Below are positions 1-5,503 of a DNA stretch of 5,503 bases, piece after piece (the first letter of the stretch is position 1; each line of letters begins with the position of its first letter). The notes under the pieces are model-generated. The model searched no databases. It was not told the origin of the DNA and was given only the letters and a program-made list of their open reading frames with translations. The DNA is from Elusimicrobiota bacterium (lineage in GTDB: Bacteria > CAYTYR01 > UBA6262 > DAOVJB01), in contig DAOVJB010000095.1 in NCBI GenBank assembly GCA_030673425.1, forward strand, positions 1 to 5,503, in the 5' to 3' direction. A program made the position numbers and the translations under genes.

Positions 1-219
1 AACCTCTACAATCTCATTAAGACTTTCCGGAATACCCAGGGTGACCAAACCAGCCCCAATACGTATAGCTGCCTGTGAAGCCAAAACCGCCGCCCCGGTC
101 ATACCTACTGAACCTGCTAAAATAAAAACATGCCCATAATCGTTCTTACAACTATCTTTCCGGCGTTTTGATAACATCTTTTTTATCTCTTTTTTTGTAA
201 TAAAAGATTCTTTTGCCAT
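1..219 (-). CDS. nnrD: NAD(P)H-hydrate dehydratase NnrD (YjeF C-terminal domain family), N-terminal part only
   Basis: The first 73 codons of a gene that runs off the low-coordinate edge. The family dehydrates the damaged cofactor S-NAD(P)HX back to NAD(P)H, in bacteria usually at the expense of ADP, in the cytosol. The visible part has a basic lead-in (residues 1-28) and then the family's glycine-rich opening: GHVFILAGSVGMTGAA at 29-44 and AIRIGAGLVTLGIPES at 51-66, the ribokinase-like nucleotide-binding fold of this family. The start at 219 has an AGGA seven bases upstream; an in-frame ATG at 228 sits too close to that site. The gene begins 13 nt after acpS. In many bacteria this domain is fused behind the NAD(P)HX epimerase domain (NnrE). 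Here the dehydratase domain starts almost at once, so the epimerase is either a separate gene elsewhere or fused downstream, out of view. Identity is confident from the motifs; activity and nucleotide preference are inferred. Confidence 0.88.
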   Translation of the reverse strand, partial: MAKESFITKKEIKKMLSKRRKDSCKNDYGHVFILAGSVGMTGAAVLASQAAIRIGAGLVTLGIPESLNEIVEV

Positions 220-232
220 TTTACACATCCTG

Positions 233-586
233 TTATTTTATTAAAATTGCCTGCGCCACCGCATAATCTTTGCAATGAGAAAGAGAAACGACCAGCCGAT
301 TCTGAAAAGATTTAAGAATTCCATCCAAAATAACTTTTGGCTGGCCATTCTTTTTATTATTTATGCTGATGTTCTTTAAATCCACGGCTCTATTGCCCAG
401 TGCTTTTATAACAGCTTCTTTAGCGGCAAAGCGCACAGCAAAATGCTGCCATTTATTCTTCTTACTGTTGCAATAATCAATTTCTTCGTTAGTAAAGATT
501 CTATGCATAAGCCTCTCATTTTTTTCTAATGATCTTTTTATACGCTTCACTTCGATAATATCTATGCCTGTCCCGCACATTTTCAT
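233..586 (-). CDS. acpS: Holo-[acyl-carrier-protein] synthase AcpS
   Basis: Transfers the 4'-phosphopantetheine arm of CoA onto the active serine of acyl carrier protein, activating it for fatty acid synthesis in the cytosol. The 117-residue product is close to the usual AcpS length of about 120. The N-terminal metal-binding motif GTGIDIIEVKRI (5-16, Asp9) and the RFAAKEAVIKALG motif (52-64, with Lys56 and metal-ligand Glu57) are intact. The C-terminal strand SLSHCKDYAVAQAIL (101-115) is also typical. The start at 586 has a GAGG five bases upstream; a second in-frame ATG at 580 would lie 11 bases away and is less likely. It follows pdxJ by 34 nt and precedes nnrD by 13 nt. The pdxJ-acpS-nnr neighbourhood is common in bacteria and supports the call. 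Nothing in it looks damaged. Confidence 0.95.
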   Translation of the reverse strand: MKMCGTGIDIIEVKRIKRSLEKNERLMHRIFTNEEIDYCNSKKNKWQHFAVRFAAKEAVIKALGNRAVDLKNISINNKKNGQPKVILDGILKSFQNRLVVSLSHCKDYAVAQAILIK

Positions 587-599
587 ATTAACCTCTTAG

Positions 600-619
600 T
601 CACTCACTATCGTTCGTTC
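600..619. repeat. Short tandem tetranucleotide tract in the pdxJ-acpS spacer
   Basis: Read on the minus strand the tract is GAACGAACGATAGTGAGTGA: two GAAC units, GATA, then two GTGA units. It fills most of the 34-nt spacer between the pdxJ stop and the acpS ribosome binding site. It is not self-complementary, so it is not a terminator hairpin. It may be chance or one copy of a dispersed intergenic motif. Confidence 0.4.
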
Positions 620-620
620 T

Positions 621-1331
621 TTATATCAGTCTCTTCATTTCTCTTACAGCTTTATCTAAACCGACAAAAACGGCCCTGGCAATAATACTGTATCCAATGT
701 TTAAATCTTCAACCCCGGGAATAGAAGCAATGGGGATAACGTTCCTGTAATCAAGCCCATGTCCTGCGTTAAGACGCAATCCGGCCTTTATTACAGAACT
801 ACCGGCTTTTTGTAATTTGGCCAATTCTCTATCTTTTGTTTTCTCATTCTTACTATCAGCATATTTTCCTGTATGTAATTCTACATAATCTGCCTTAAGC
901 ACCCTGGAAACATGAATCTGGTCTATATCAGGGTCGATGAATAGACTTACTATAATCCCTTTATCATGCAATTTTTTAATTGCTTTTTTTAATGCTGTTT
1001 TATTAGCAATAACATTTAAGCCGCCTTCTGTTGTAAGTTCTTTGCGTTTCTCTGGAACAAAGGTAACCATGTCAGGCTTTACATCCAAAGCAATATTGAC
1101 GATTTCATTTGTTAGGGCCATTTCTAAATTCAGTTTTGTTTTGACTGTCTTTTTCAAAACATACAAATCTCTATCCTGTATATGCCTTCTATCCTCACGT
1201 AAGTGAACGGTTATACCCTCTGCACCAGCCAATTCGCAAATTACGGCAGCAGCAACAGGATCCGGTTCTTCAGCAAGTCTCACCTGACGTACGGTAGCAA
1301 TATGATCTATATTAACACAAAGTTTAACCAT
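621..1331 (-). CDS. pdxJ: Pyridoxine 5'-phosphate synthase PdxJ
   Basis: Condenses 1-deoxy-D-xylulose 5-phosphate with 3-amino-2-oxopropyl phosphate to give pyridoxine 5'-phosphate, the ring-closing step of the DXP-dependent vitamin B6 pathway. The protein is a cytosolic TIM barrel; at 236 residues it matches the family norm of about 240. Family signatures are complete: [13 protein letters not shown] (6-18, with Asn7 and His10), [12 protein letters not shown] (40-51, with His43 and Arg45), LNLEMALT (67-74, Glu70), FIDPD (131-135), VELHTGKYA (150-158, Glu151), [11 protein letters not shown] (185-195, His191) and [18 protein letters not shown] (208-225). The start at 1331 has an AGGGG nine bases upstream, at 1341-1345. 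It follows the mini-CdaR gene by 32 nt and precedes acpS by 34 nt. Its presence implies the PdxA/PdxJ route rather than PdxS/PdxT. Confidence 0.97.
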   Translation of the reverse strand: MVKLCVNIDHIATVRQVRLAEEPDPVAAAVICELAGAEGITVHLREDRRHIQDRDLYVLKKTVKTKLNLEMALTNEIVNIALDVKPDMVTFVPEKRKELTTEGGLNVIANKTALKKAIKKLHDKGIIVSLFIDPDIDQIHVSRVLKADYVELHTGKYADSKNEKTKDRELAKLQKAGSSVIKAGLRLNAGHGLDYRNVIPIASIPGVEDLNIGYSIIARAVFVGLDKAVREMKRLI

Positions 1332-1348
1332 AACAGATTACCCCTAAG

Positions 1349-1363
1349 ACTTATAATTTAAGT
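1349..1363. repeat. Small AT-rich inverted repeat after the mini-CdaR stop
   Basis: ACTTA TAATT TAAGT gives a perfect 5-bp stem with a 5-nt loop, placed immediately after the stop codon at 1364-1366 and just before the pdxJ ribosome binding site. The stem has only one G-C pair and no following U-run, so it is unlikely to end transcription. Confidence 0.3.
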
Positions 1364-1477
1364 TTAGTTGCTCAATTTTAAGTAGAGCCACAAAAAAAAC
1401 GATAAAACAAGAGCAATAAGTTTAATATCTAAATTAGTAGTAAATCTTCTCTTAAGTTTTTCTTTATCCATTCTCAT
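1364..1477 (-). CDS. 37-residue single-pass membrane protein resembling the N-terminal anchor of CdaR (YbbR), without YbbR domains
   Basis: A small ORF between cdaA and pdxJ. The product starts MRMDKEKLKRR, continues TTNLDIKLIALVLSFFLWLY (13-32) and ends LKLSN. A strongly basic N-terminus (five Lys/Arg in residues 5-11) precedes one hydrophobic helix at about 18-33, predicting N-in/C-out topology. The pattern of a basic lead, N-L-x-x-K, an aliphatic run and a final LWLY is what I recall of the N-terminus of CdaR/YbbR proteins. In those, the helix anchors several extracytoplasmic YbbR domains and contacts the CdaA diadenylate cyclase. The gene sits in the usual cdaR slot, 35 nt after cdaA. A GAGGA lies nine bases before the ATG; the second ATG at 1471 is too far from it. 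The stop is followed by pdxJ after 32 nt, so the missing domains are not hidden by a simple frameshift. It could be a functional minimal partner of CdaA or a decaying remnant. Coding status is likely; homology is inferred from pattern and position. Confidence 0.72.
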   Translation of the reverse strand: MRMDKEKLKRRFTTNLDIKLIALVLSFFLWLYLKLSN

Positions 1478-1483
1478 AGCGAT

Positions 1484-1492
1484 CTTTCCTCT
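1484..1492 (-). promoter_or_regulatory. Ribosome binding site of the mini-CdaR gene
   Basis: Minus-strand AGAGGAAAG, with the GAGGA core at 1487-1491, nine bases before the ATG at 1477. It supports translation of an ORF too short to be called on length alone and selects the first of two nearby in-frame ATGs. Confidence 0.7.
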
Positions 1493-1512
1493 TTTTTGAA
1501 AAAAATGGCCAC

Positions 1513-2274
1513 TTATTTAGCCTGATATAGTTCCATAAGCATTTTTCCCAATGTCGTTAGTTCCAGATCTCGTAACAACTTTCCGTCCTTAGCTACTGAG
1601 ATAGTACCCGTCTCTTCAGAAACAACAATTACGACCGCATCTGAAACCTCACTTAACCCGACAGCCGCACGATGCCTGGTTCCAAGCACCCTGCTCAAGT
1701 CTGCATCAACCGTCAAAGGTAAAAGACAGCTTGCTGCGATAATCCTGTTATTCTGGATTATTACTGCACCGTCATGAAGCACGGTACCTGACATAAATAT
1801 TGTCTGCAGTAGATCACAGGATATCTCAGAATCTATAATTGTTCCTGTTTCGATAACATTCCCCAAGCCGACTTTCTGTTGAATAACAATCAACGTTCCT
1901 GTATGTCTTTTAGCAAAAACTTTGACAGTTCTTGTAATCTCCTCAACAACTTTTATTCTTTCCTTTAAGAAAATGCCCTTAAAAGGACCCCGGCCGATTT
2001 TTGCCAGTATGCTTCTTAACTCAGGCTGAAAAACAACCACTGCTGCTACTAACCCAGCTACCCAAAAGCCTTTTAAGAGCCAACTGAGTGTTTCAAAACC
2101 TATTACTCGCGCTAAAAAAGTACCGATAATAATAACAATTAATCCTTTTAATACCTGAAGAGCTCTTGTATCCTTAATCAACATAAATAATTTATAAAAG
2201 ATATATGCTACAATTAATATATCTCCCATATCTAAAAGATTCATATGAGCTAAAATATCAAAAATTTTGTACAT
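1513..2274 (-). CDS. cdaA: Diadenylate cyclase CdaA (c-di-AMP synthase, membrane type)
   Basis: Makes cyclic di-AMP from two ATP at the inner face of the cytoplasmic membrane. The 253 residues are slightly shorter than the roughly 270 of the Bacillus enzyme. Three hydrophobic segments lie at about 18-33, 42-58 and 68-83, followed by the family linker FQPELRSILAKIGRG (82-96). The DAC catalytic domain fills about 100-240, with both signature motifs intact: LHDGAVII (166-173, DGA at 168-170) and GTRHRAAVGLSE (198-209, RHR at 200-202), so it is predicted to be active. The start at 2274 has an AAGGG seven bases upstream and overlaps the end of folP by 17 nt, suggesting translational coupling. In other bacteria cdaA is normally followed by the regulator cdaR and often glmM. 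Here it is followed by a 37-residue CdaR-like anchor and then pdxJ, with no glmM. Confidence 0.95.
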   Translation of the reverse strand: MYKIFDILAHMNLLDMGDILIVAYIFYKLFMLIKDTRALQVLKGLIVIIIGTFLARVIGFETLSWLLKGFWVAGLVAAVVVFQPELRSILAKIGRGPFKGIFLKERIKVVEEITRTVKVFAKRHTGTLIVIQQKVGLGNVIETGTIIDSEISCDLLQTIFMSGTVLHDGAVIIQNNRIIAASCLLPLTVDADLSRVLGTRHRAAVGLSEVSDAVVIVVSEETGTISVAKDGKLLRDLELTTLGKMLMELYQAK

Positions 2275-3505
2275 ACTTTGACCCTTTTTGAATGGCCTCT
2301 GTTACTCTTTGCACCATTACAGTTTTCTTGACATCATGAACACGTAAAATATTAGCCCCGTTTAACATACCGATAACAGAACTTGCTAAGGTCCCCTCTT
2401 CTCTTTGTCTGATATCCGCATTTAAGACATTACCGATAAAACTTTTGCGTGAGGTGCCTAATAAAACGGGCTTACCTAAAATCTTGAATTCCTTAAGTCT
2501 CTTAATGATCTCTAAATTATGTTCTGTTCTTTTTCCGAAACCGATACCAGGATCAACTATTATATTCTCCGGTTTAATTTCTCTGCTATTACAAAAAGCA
2601 ATGCGTTCCTTAAAGAAATCAATAATATCATTAACTACATCTTTATATCTGGGATTCTTCTGCATATTTCCGGGTAATCCCTGCATATGCATCAGGACTA
2701 CAGGAACATTATATTTAGCTACAACCTTAACCATACTTCTATCTAACCGCAGAGCTGAAATATCATTTACTATCATAGCCCCGTTATCCAATGCCTCCTC
2801 TGCCACCCTGGATTTATAAGTATCAATAGAAATAGGTACTTTTACTCTTTTAGCAATTTTCTTAATTACAGGGATAACTCTTCTCAATTCTTCTTTAAGT
2901 GCAACAGGTTTGGCTCCCGGACGGGAAGACTCCCCTCCGACATCTATAATATCAGCACCTTCTGATACCATCTTCTGTGCATGTGCAATTGCTGCATCAA
3001 TGGTATTAAACTTACCTCCGTCAGAAAAAGAATTAGGGGTGAAGTTCAATATACCCATTATATGGGTTTTCCTGCTTAAATCTAGAAGATGCCTACCGCA
3101 TCGCAATTTAAACCTGCACCCGGCGTCAAAATTTGTTAAACTCTCGAATATCTCCTCACCCAACTCAGGTAAACCAAAAGGTTGCATTTTCAATTTATTT
3201 GAAAGCAGACTGTATTGCTTGAGCGTTCCCATTATCAAAATATCAGAACACCCCTGCTTAAAATCGAGTATTTCACGGGATACCGCAACTTCCCCGCCTA
3301 TAGAAAGCATTTCCTGCTTGACGATATTAGCTGCTCTGTTATTTATATTATTTACCTTTATCACCCTGAAGATGGCTTTATTAACCATCCATTTTATGCC
3401 CTCAGGATGGACTTTTATGTTCTGCATTATCTTACGGACATCGTTGATAGCATCTATATCTATAACACTTAAGGTTGTATTCAGTTTGGTTCTTGTTTTT
3501 TTCAT
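2258..3505 (-). CDS. folP: Dihydropteroate synthase FolP with an N-terminal accessory domain
   Basis: Joins 6-hydroxymethyl-7,8-dihydropterin pyrophosphate to p-aminobenzoate to form dihydropteroate in cytosolic folate synthesis; this is the sulfonamide target. The 415 residues far exceed the usual 270-285. The catalytic TIM barrel occupies about 145-405 with all signatures: MGILNFTPNSFSDGG (150-164), GGESSRPGA (190-198), SIDTYK (226-231), NDIS (247-250), LMHMQG (271-276), DPGIGFGK (318-325), GTSRKSFIG (350-358) and RVHD (388-391). Residues 1-140 form a separate region, including HPEGIKWMVNKA (33-44), RAANIVKQEMLSIGGEVAVS (57-76) and MGTLKQYSLL (92-101). As I recall, a similar N-terminal domain occurs in DHPS from various clostridia, deltaproteobacteria and archaea, with no role known to me. 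The start at 3505 lies 11 nt after folE and has no strong ribosome binding site, so translation probably depends on coupling to folE. Its last 17 nt overlap cdaA. Confidence 0.95.
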   Translation of the reverse strand: MKKTRTKLNTTLSVIDIDAINDVRKIMQNIKVHPEGIKWMVNKAIFRVIKVNNINNRAANIVKQEMLSIGGEVAVSREILDFKQGCSDILIMGTLKQYSLLSNKLKMQPFGLPELGEEIFESLTNFDAGCRFKLRCGRHLLDLSRKTHIMGILNFTPNSFSDGGKFNTIDAAIAHAQKMVSEGADIIDVGGESSRPGAKPVALKEELRRVIPVIKKIAKRVKVPISIDTYKSRVAEEALDNGAMIVNDISALRLDRSMVKVVAKYNVPVVLMHMQGLPGNMQKNPRYKDVVNDIIDFFKERIAFCNSREIKPENIIVDPGIGFGKRTEHNLEIIKRLKEFKILGKPVLLGTSRKSFIGNVLNADIRQREEGTLASSVIGMLNGANILRVHDVKKTVMVQRVTEAIQKGSKYVQNF

Positions 3506-3516
3506 ATAATCTTAAA

Positions 3517-4098
3517 TTACTTTCTTATCAGCGACATGGCTTCTGCTCTTGTCCTTGCGTCTTTTAAGAATATCCCCCGCATAACAGAGGTAACAACGCC
3601 TGAGCCTGGTTTTTTTATGCCCCGCATAGTTATACAAAAATGCTCTGCTTCGATAACCACCATAACACCTTTAGGTTTCACTGCCCCCATAATGGTATCA
3701 GCAATCTCCTTTGTTAACCTTTCCTGTAACTGCGGACGGTGAGAAATTGTATCAACAACACGAACAATCTTGGAAAGCCCTGTGAGTCTCTTTTTATCAG
3801 GAATATAAGCTACATGTGCTTTCCCAAAAAACGGTACCAGATGATGCTCGCAGACTGAGTAAAAAGGTATATCTTTAACCAGTAAAATCTCGCTATATTC
3901 TTCCTTCTCATAGTAAACCTTTAGCTCCTTTTTAGGATCCTTTTTTAACCCTGAGAATATCTCTTCGTACATTCTCGCTACACGCGAAGGTGTCTGCCTT
4001 AACCCTTCACGTTCAGGATTCTCTCCGATAGCAATTAAGATATCTCTTATGGCTTTTTCTATTTTTTTCTTATCCATTGTTTTCTGTCGGCGATTCAT
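3517..4098 (-). CDS. folE: GTP cyclohydrolase I FolE
   Basis: Converts GTP to 7,8-dihydroneopterin triphosphate, the entry step of folate synthesis, as a cytosolic zinc enzyme of toroidal quaternary structure. From this start the product is 193 residues, as expected for the short bacterial form. Zinc ligands are present in [10 protein letters not shown] (Cys83, His86) and [11 protein letters not shown] (Cys155, with the catalytic histidine before it in HFC). LTGLSKIVR (105-113) and RPQLQERLT (121-129) are standard family motifs. Three in-frame ATGs compete. The start at 4098 is chosen because AGAAGGA lies five bases before it. The start at 4104 lies on top of that site. The start at 4077 best matches where family alignments begin ([14 protein letters not shown]) but has no ribosome binding site; it would overlap the ftsH end by 8 nt. 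folP follows after 11 nt, so two folate enzymes are adjacent. Confidence 0.95.
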   Translation of the reverse strand: MNRRQKTMDKKKIEKAIRDILIAIGENPEREGLRQTPSRVARMYEEIFSGLKKDPKKELKVYYEKEEYSEILLVKDIPFYSVCEHHLVPFFGKAHVAYIPDKKRLTGLSKIVRVVDTISHRPQLQERLTKEIADTIMGAVKPKGVMVVIEAEHFCITMRGIKKPGSGVVTSVMRGIFLKDARTRAEAMSLIRK

Positions 4099-5503
4099 TC
4101 TCATCCTTCTTGGTTTCTTCTGCTTTTGGAACTTCTTCCTCAGTTTCTTCTTTTTCTGTTTTATTATTGACCGGAGGCGTCAGGGTTTTGCCTGCTATAA
4201 TATCATCTACTTCCTCACCAGTAAGCATCTCCCTTTCCATCAAATGTTCGGCAATCTTAGATAGTTTATCCTTATTTCCCTTTAGAATTTTGCGCGCTCT
4301 CTCAAGAGAAGCATCTATTATGACTTTAACTTCCTCGTCAATAACCTCGGCTGTTTTTTCACTATAACTTTTCTCCTTAGCTATATCTCTCCCTAAAAAT
4401 ATCTCTTCTTCCTTTTTTCTGAAAGTCAATGCACCAAGCTTCTCACTCATCCCGTACTCACATACCATTTTATGGGATATCTCCGTTGCTCTTATAAGGT
4501 CATTTTGAGCACCTGTAGTAAGTTCATTAAAGATTAGCTCCTCAGATGCACGTCCACCCAGAAGCACAGTTAATTTATCCAATATCTCACTCTTAGTAGT
4601 TAAATACCTATCCTCTAAAGGTAATTGCAATGTATATCCCAAAGCCGGTCCACGGGGGATTATAGAGACTTTATGTACCGGATCGGTACCGGGAGTTAAT
4701 TTGGCAACCAACGCGTGTCCTGATTCATGATATGCGATAATCTTTTTTTCTCTATCAGAAATCATCCTGCTTTTTCTTTCCGGTCCTGCAATGACACGGT
4801 TAATGGCTTCTTCTATATCTTCCATCTCTACACTTGTTTTCTCTTTCCTTGCGGCTAAGAGTGCTGCTTCATTTACCAGATTAGCTATATCCGCTCCCAC
4901 AAACCCGGGAGTCCCCCTGGCTATAACCTTCAAGTCAACCCCTTCTGATAACTTTATATTCTTGGCATGCACCTTTAATATCTCTTCCCTTCCTTTTAAG
5001 TCCGGATTGGGAATCATAACATGTCTGTCAAACCTGCCCGGCCTGAGTAAAGCAGGGTCTAAAACATCCGGCCTGTTAGTAGCAGCTATGAGAATCACAC
5101 CTTCTTTTGTATCAAACCCATCCATTTCAACCAGTATCTGATTTAAGGTCTGTTCCCTTTCATCATGACCGCCACCGATACCGGCAAAACGGTGCCTGCC
5201 TACTGCATCAAGTTCATCAATAAATAAAAGACAGGGAGCATTTTTCTTGCCCTGGTCGAATAAATCCCTTACCCTACTGGCACCTACGCCTACAAACATC
5301 TCAACGAATTCTGAACCACTTGCTGAGAAAAACGGGACATCCGCTTCCCCTGCAACAGCCTTCGCAAGTAGAGTCTTGCCGGTTCCAGGGGCACCGTATA
5401 AAAGTACGCCTTTCGGGATCTTACCGCCTAATTTTTGAAATTTCTTAGGGTCTTTAAGAAAAGCAATTATCTCTTTTAACTCTTCTTTTGATTCTTCACA
5501 ACC
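4070..5503 (-). CDS. ftsH: ATP-dependent zinc metalloprotease FtsH, N-terminal part missing at the window edge
   Basis: Membrane-anchored AAA+ protease that extracts and degrades membrane and short-lived soluble proteins. The frame stays open to the window edge, giving 477 visible residues. The N-terminal membrane segments and periplasmic domain lie outside. In visible numbering: the AAA+ opening [19 protein letters not shown] (1-19), Walker A GAPGTGKT (37-44, with Ala where most FtsH have Pro), the pore motif MFVG (69-72), Walker B LLFIDELD (92-99) and the second region of homology with LLRPGRFDR (152-160) carrying the arginine fingers. The peptidase has HESGH (259-263) as zinc site and catalytic glutamate; Asp335 in [10 protein letters not shown] is the likely third zinc ligand. 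The last 30 or so residues are a Glu/Lys-rich, low-complexity tail, probably disordered. The ATG at 5299 is internal, not the start. The stop overlaps or abuts folE, depending on the folE start used. Confidence 0.98.
   Translation of the reverse strand, partial: GCEESKEELKEIIAFLKDPKKFQKLGGKIPKGVLLYGAPGTGKTLLAKAVAGEADVPFFSASGSEFVEMFVGVGASRVRDLFDQGKKNAPCLLFIDELDAVGRHRFAGIGGGHDEREQTLNQILVEMDGFDTKEGVILIAATNRPDVLDPALLRPGRFDRHVMIPNPDLKGREEILKVHAKNIKLSEGVDLKVIARGTPGFVGADIANLVNEAALLAARKEKTSVEMEDIEEAINRVIAGPERKSRMISDREKKIIAYHESGHALVAKLTPGTDPVHKVSIIPRGPALGYTLQLPLEDRYLTTKSEILDKLTVLLGGRASEELIFNELTTGAQNDLIRATEISHKMVCEYGMSEKLGALTFRKKEEEIFLGRDIAKEKSYSEKTAEVIDEEVKVIIDASLERARKILKGNKDKLSKIAEHLMEREMLTGEEVDDIIAGKTLTPPVNNKTEKEETEEEVPKAEETKKDENESPTENNG
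4104..4110 (-). promoter_or_regulatory. Ribosome binding site of folE, inside the ftsH 3' end
   Basis: Minus-strand AGAAGGA, five bases before the ATG at 4098. It is the only good Shine-Dalgarno match near the three possible folE starts. It lies within the acidic-tail codons of ftsH, so ribosomes translating ftsH pass over it. Confidence 0.55.

Larger units (their letters stand above)
1..5503 (-). other. Probable single operon ftsH-folE-folP-cdaA-(mini-cdaR)-pdxJ-acpS-nnrD
   Basis: All eight genes share one strand with overlaps or gaps no longer than 35 nt. No GC-rich hairpin with a U-run and no well-spaced -35/-10 pair was found in the gaps. The order matches, from memory, the ftsH-folP-cdaA-cdaR-glmM-pdxJ-acpS-nnr block of deltaproteobacteria, with folE inserted before folP, glmM absent and cdaR reduced. 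Co-transcription is inferred from layout only. Confidence 0.7.

Noticed and set aside
1349-1376. Possible internal promoter for pdxJ (TTGAGC and TATAAG on the minus strand)
   Set aside because: The spacing between the two boxes is only about 14 nt, and AT-rich spacers produce such matches by chance.
1491-1506. T-run/A-run palindrome between cdaA and the mini-CdaR gene as a possible terminator
   Set aside because: The two runs (TTTTTT-G-AAAAAAA on the plus strand) leave no loop, contain no G-C pairs and overlap the ribosome binding region, so a functional intrinsic terminator is unlikely.
1364-1512. Full-length cdaR broken by a frameshift or sequencing error
   Set aside because: Only 32 nt lie between the short ORF's stop and the pdxJ start, so there is no room in any frame for the missing YbbR domains. 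A deletion or true reduction is needed.
2910-3509. Long plus-strand open frame of 199 codons opposite folP
   Set aside because: It lies entirely antisense to a gene with full dihydropteroate synthase motifs, has no recognisable domain, and is explained as a shadow of the folP codon pattern. The other plus-strand frames at 937-1206, 2445-2819, 3215-3472, 3536-3742, 4049-4264, 4077-4367, 4791-5141 and 5247-5438 are rejected for the same reason.
4070-5299. ftsH starting at the ATG at 5299
   Set aside because: The frame remains open to the window edge and the upstream codons encode the Walker A motif and the start of the AAA+ domain, so this methionine is internal (pore-loop region).

Overview
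The window is a compact, single-strand stretch of bacterial chromosome. Every supportable gene lies on the minus strand. In transcription order (high to low coordinate) they are ftsH (5' end beyond the window), folE, folP, cdaA, a 37-codon gene that looks like a cdaR/ybbR reduced to its membrane anchor, pdxJ, acpS and nnrD (3' end beyond the window). Spacing runs from overlaps (ftsH/folE, folP/cdaA) to gaps of about 11-35 nt. No convincing terminator, promoter or RNA gene separates them, so the set is most simply read as part of one long operon. No mobile element, CRISPR array, tRNA or rRNA was seen.

The organism is bacterial, AT-rich, Gram-negative-like and probably from a poorly cultivated lineage. 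The order ftsH-folP-cdaA-cdaR-(glmM)-pdxJ-acpS-nnr is, from memory, typical of deltaproteobacterial and related genomes such as Geobacter. The AT-rich composition and FtsH style would also suit a candidate phylum such as Omnitrophota. The phylum assignment is a guess and was not tested by any search.

Region by region: 4070-5503 encodes the AAA+ and zinc-protease part of FtsH, with an acidic C-terminal tail. 3517-4098 encodes GTP cyclohydrolase I, the first step of folate synthesis from GTP. 2258-3505 encodes dihydropteroate synthase with an extra N-terminal domain of about 140 residues. 1513-2274 encodes the membrane diadenylate cyclase CdaA, which makes c-di-AMP. 1364-1477 encodes the mini-CdaR candidate. 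621-1331 encodes PdxJ, the ring-closing enzyme of DXP-dependent vitamin B6 synthesis. 233-586 encodes holo-ACP synthase. 1-219 encodes the start of the NAD(P)HX dehydratase.

The genes join cofactor production and repair (folate, PLP, phosphopantetheinylated ACP, NAD(P)H repair) with membrane proteolysis and c-di-AMP signalling. The most interesting element is the tiny gene between cdaA and pdxJ. It has a good ribosome binding site, the right position and the right N-terminal sequence for CdaR, but it stops directly after the transmembrane helix. It has no YbbR domains, and the following gene leaves no room for them.
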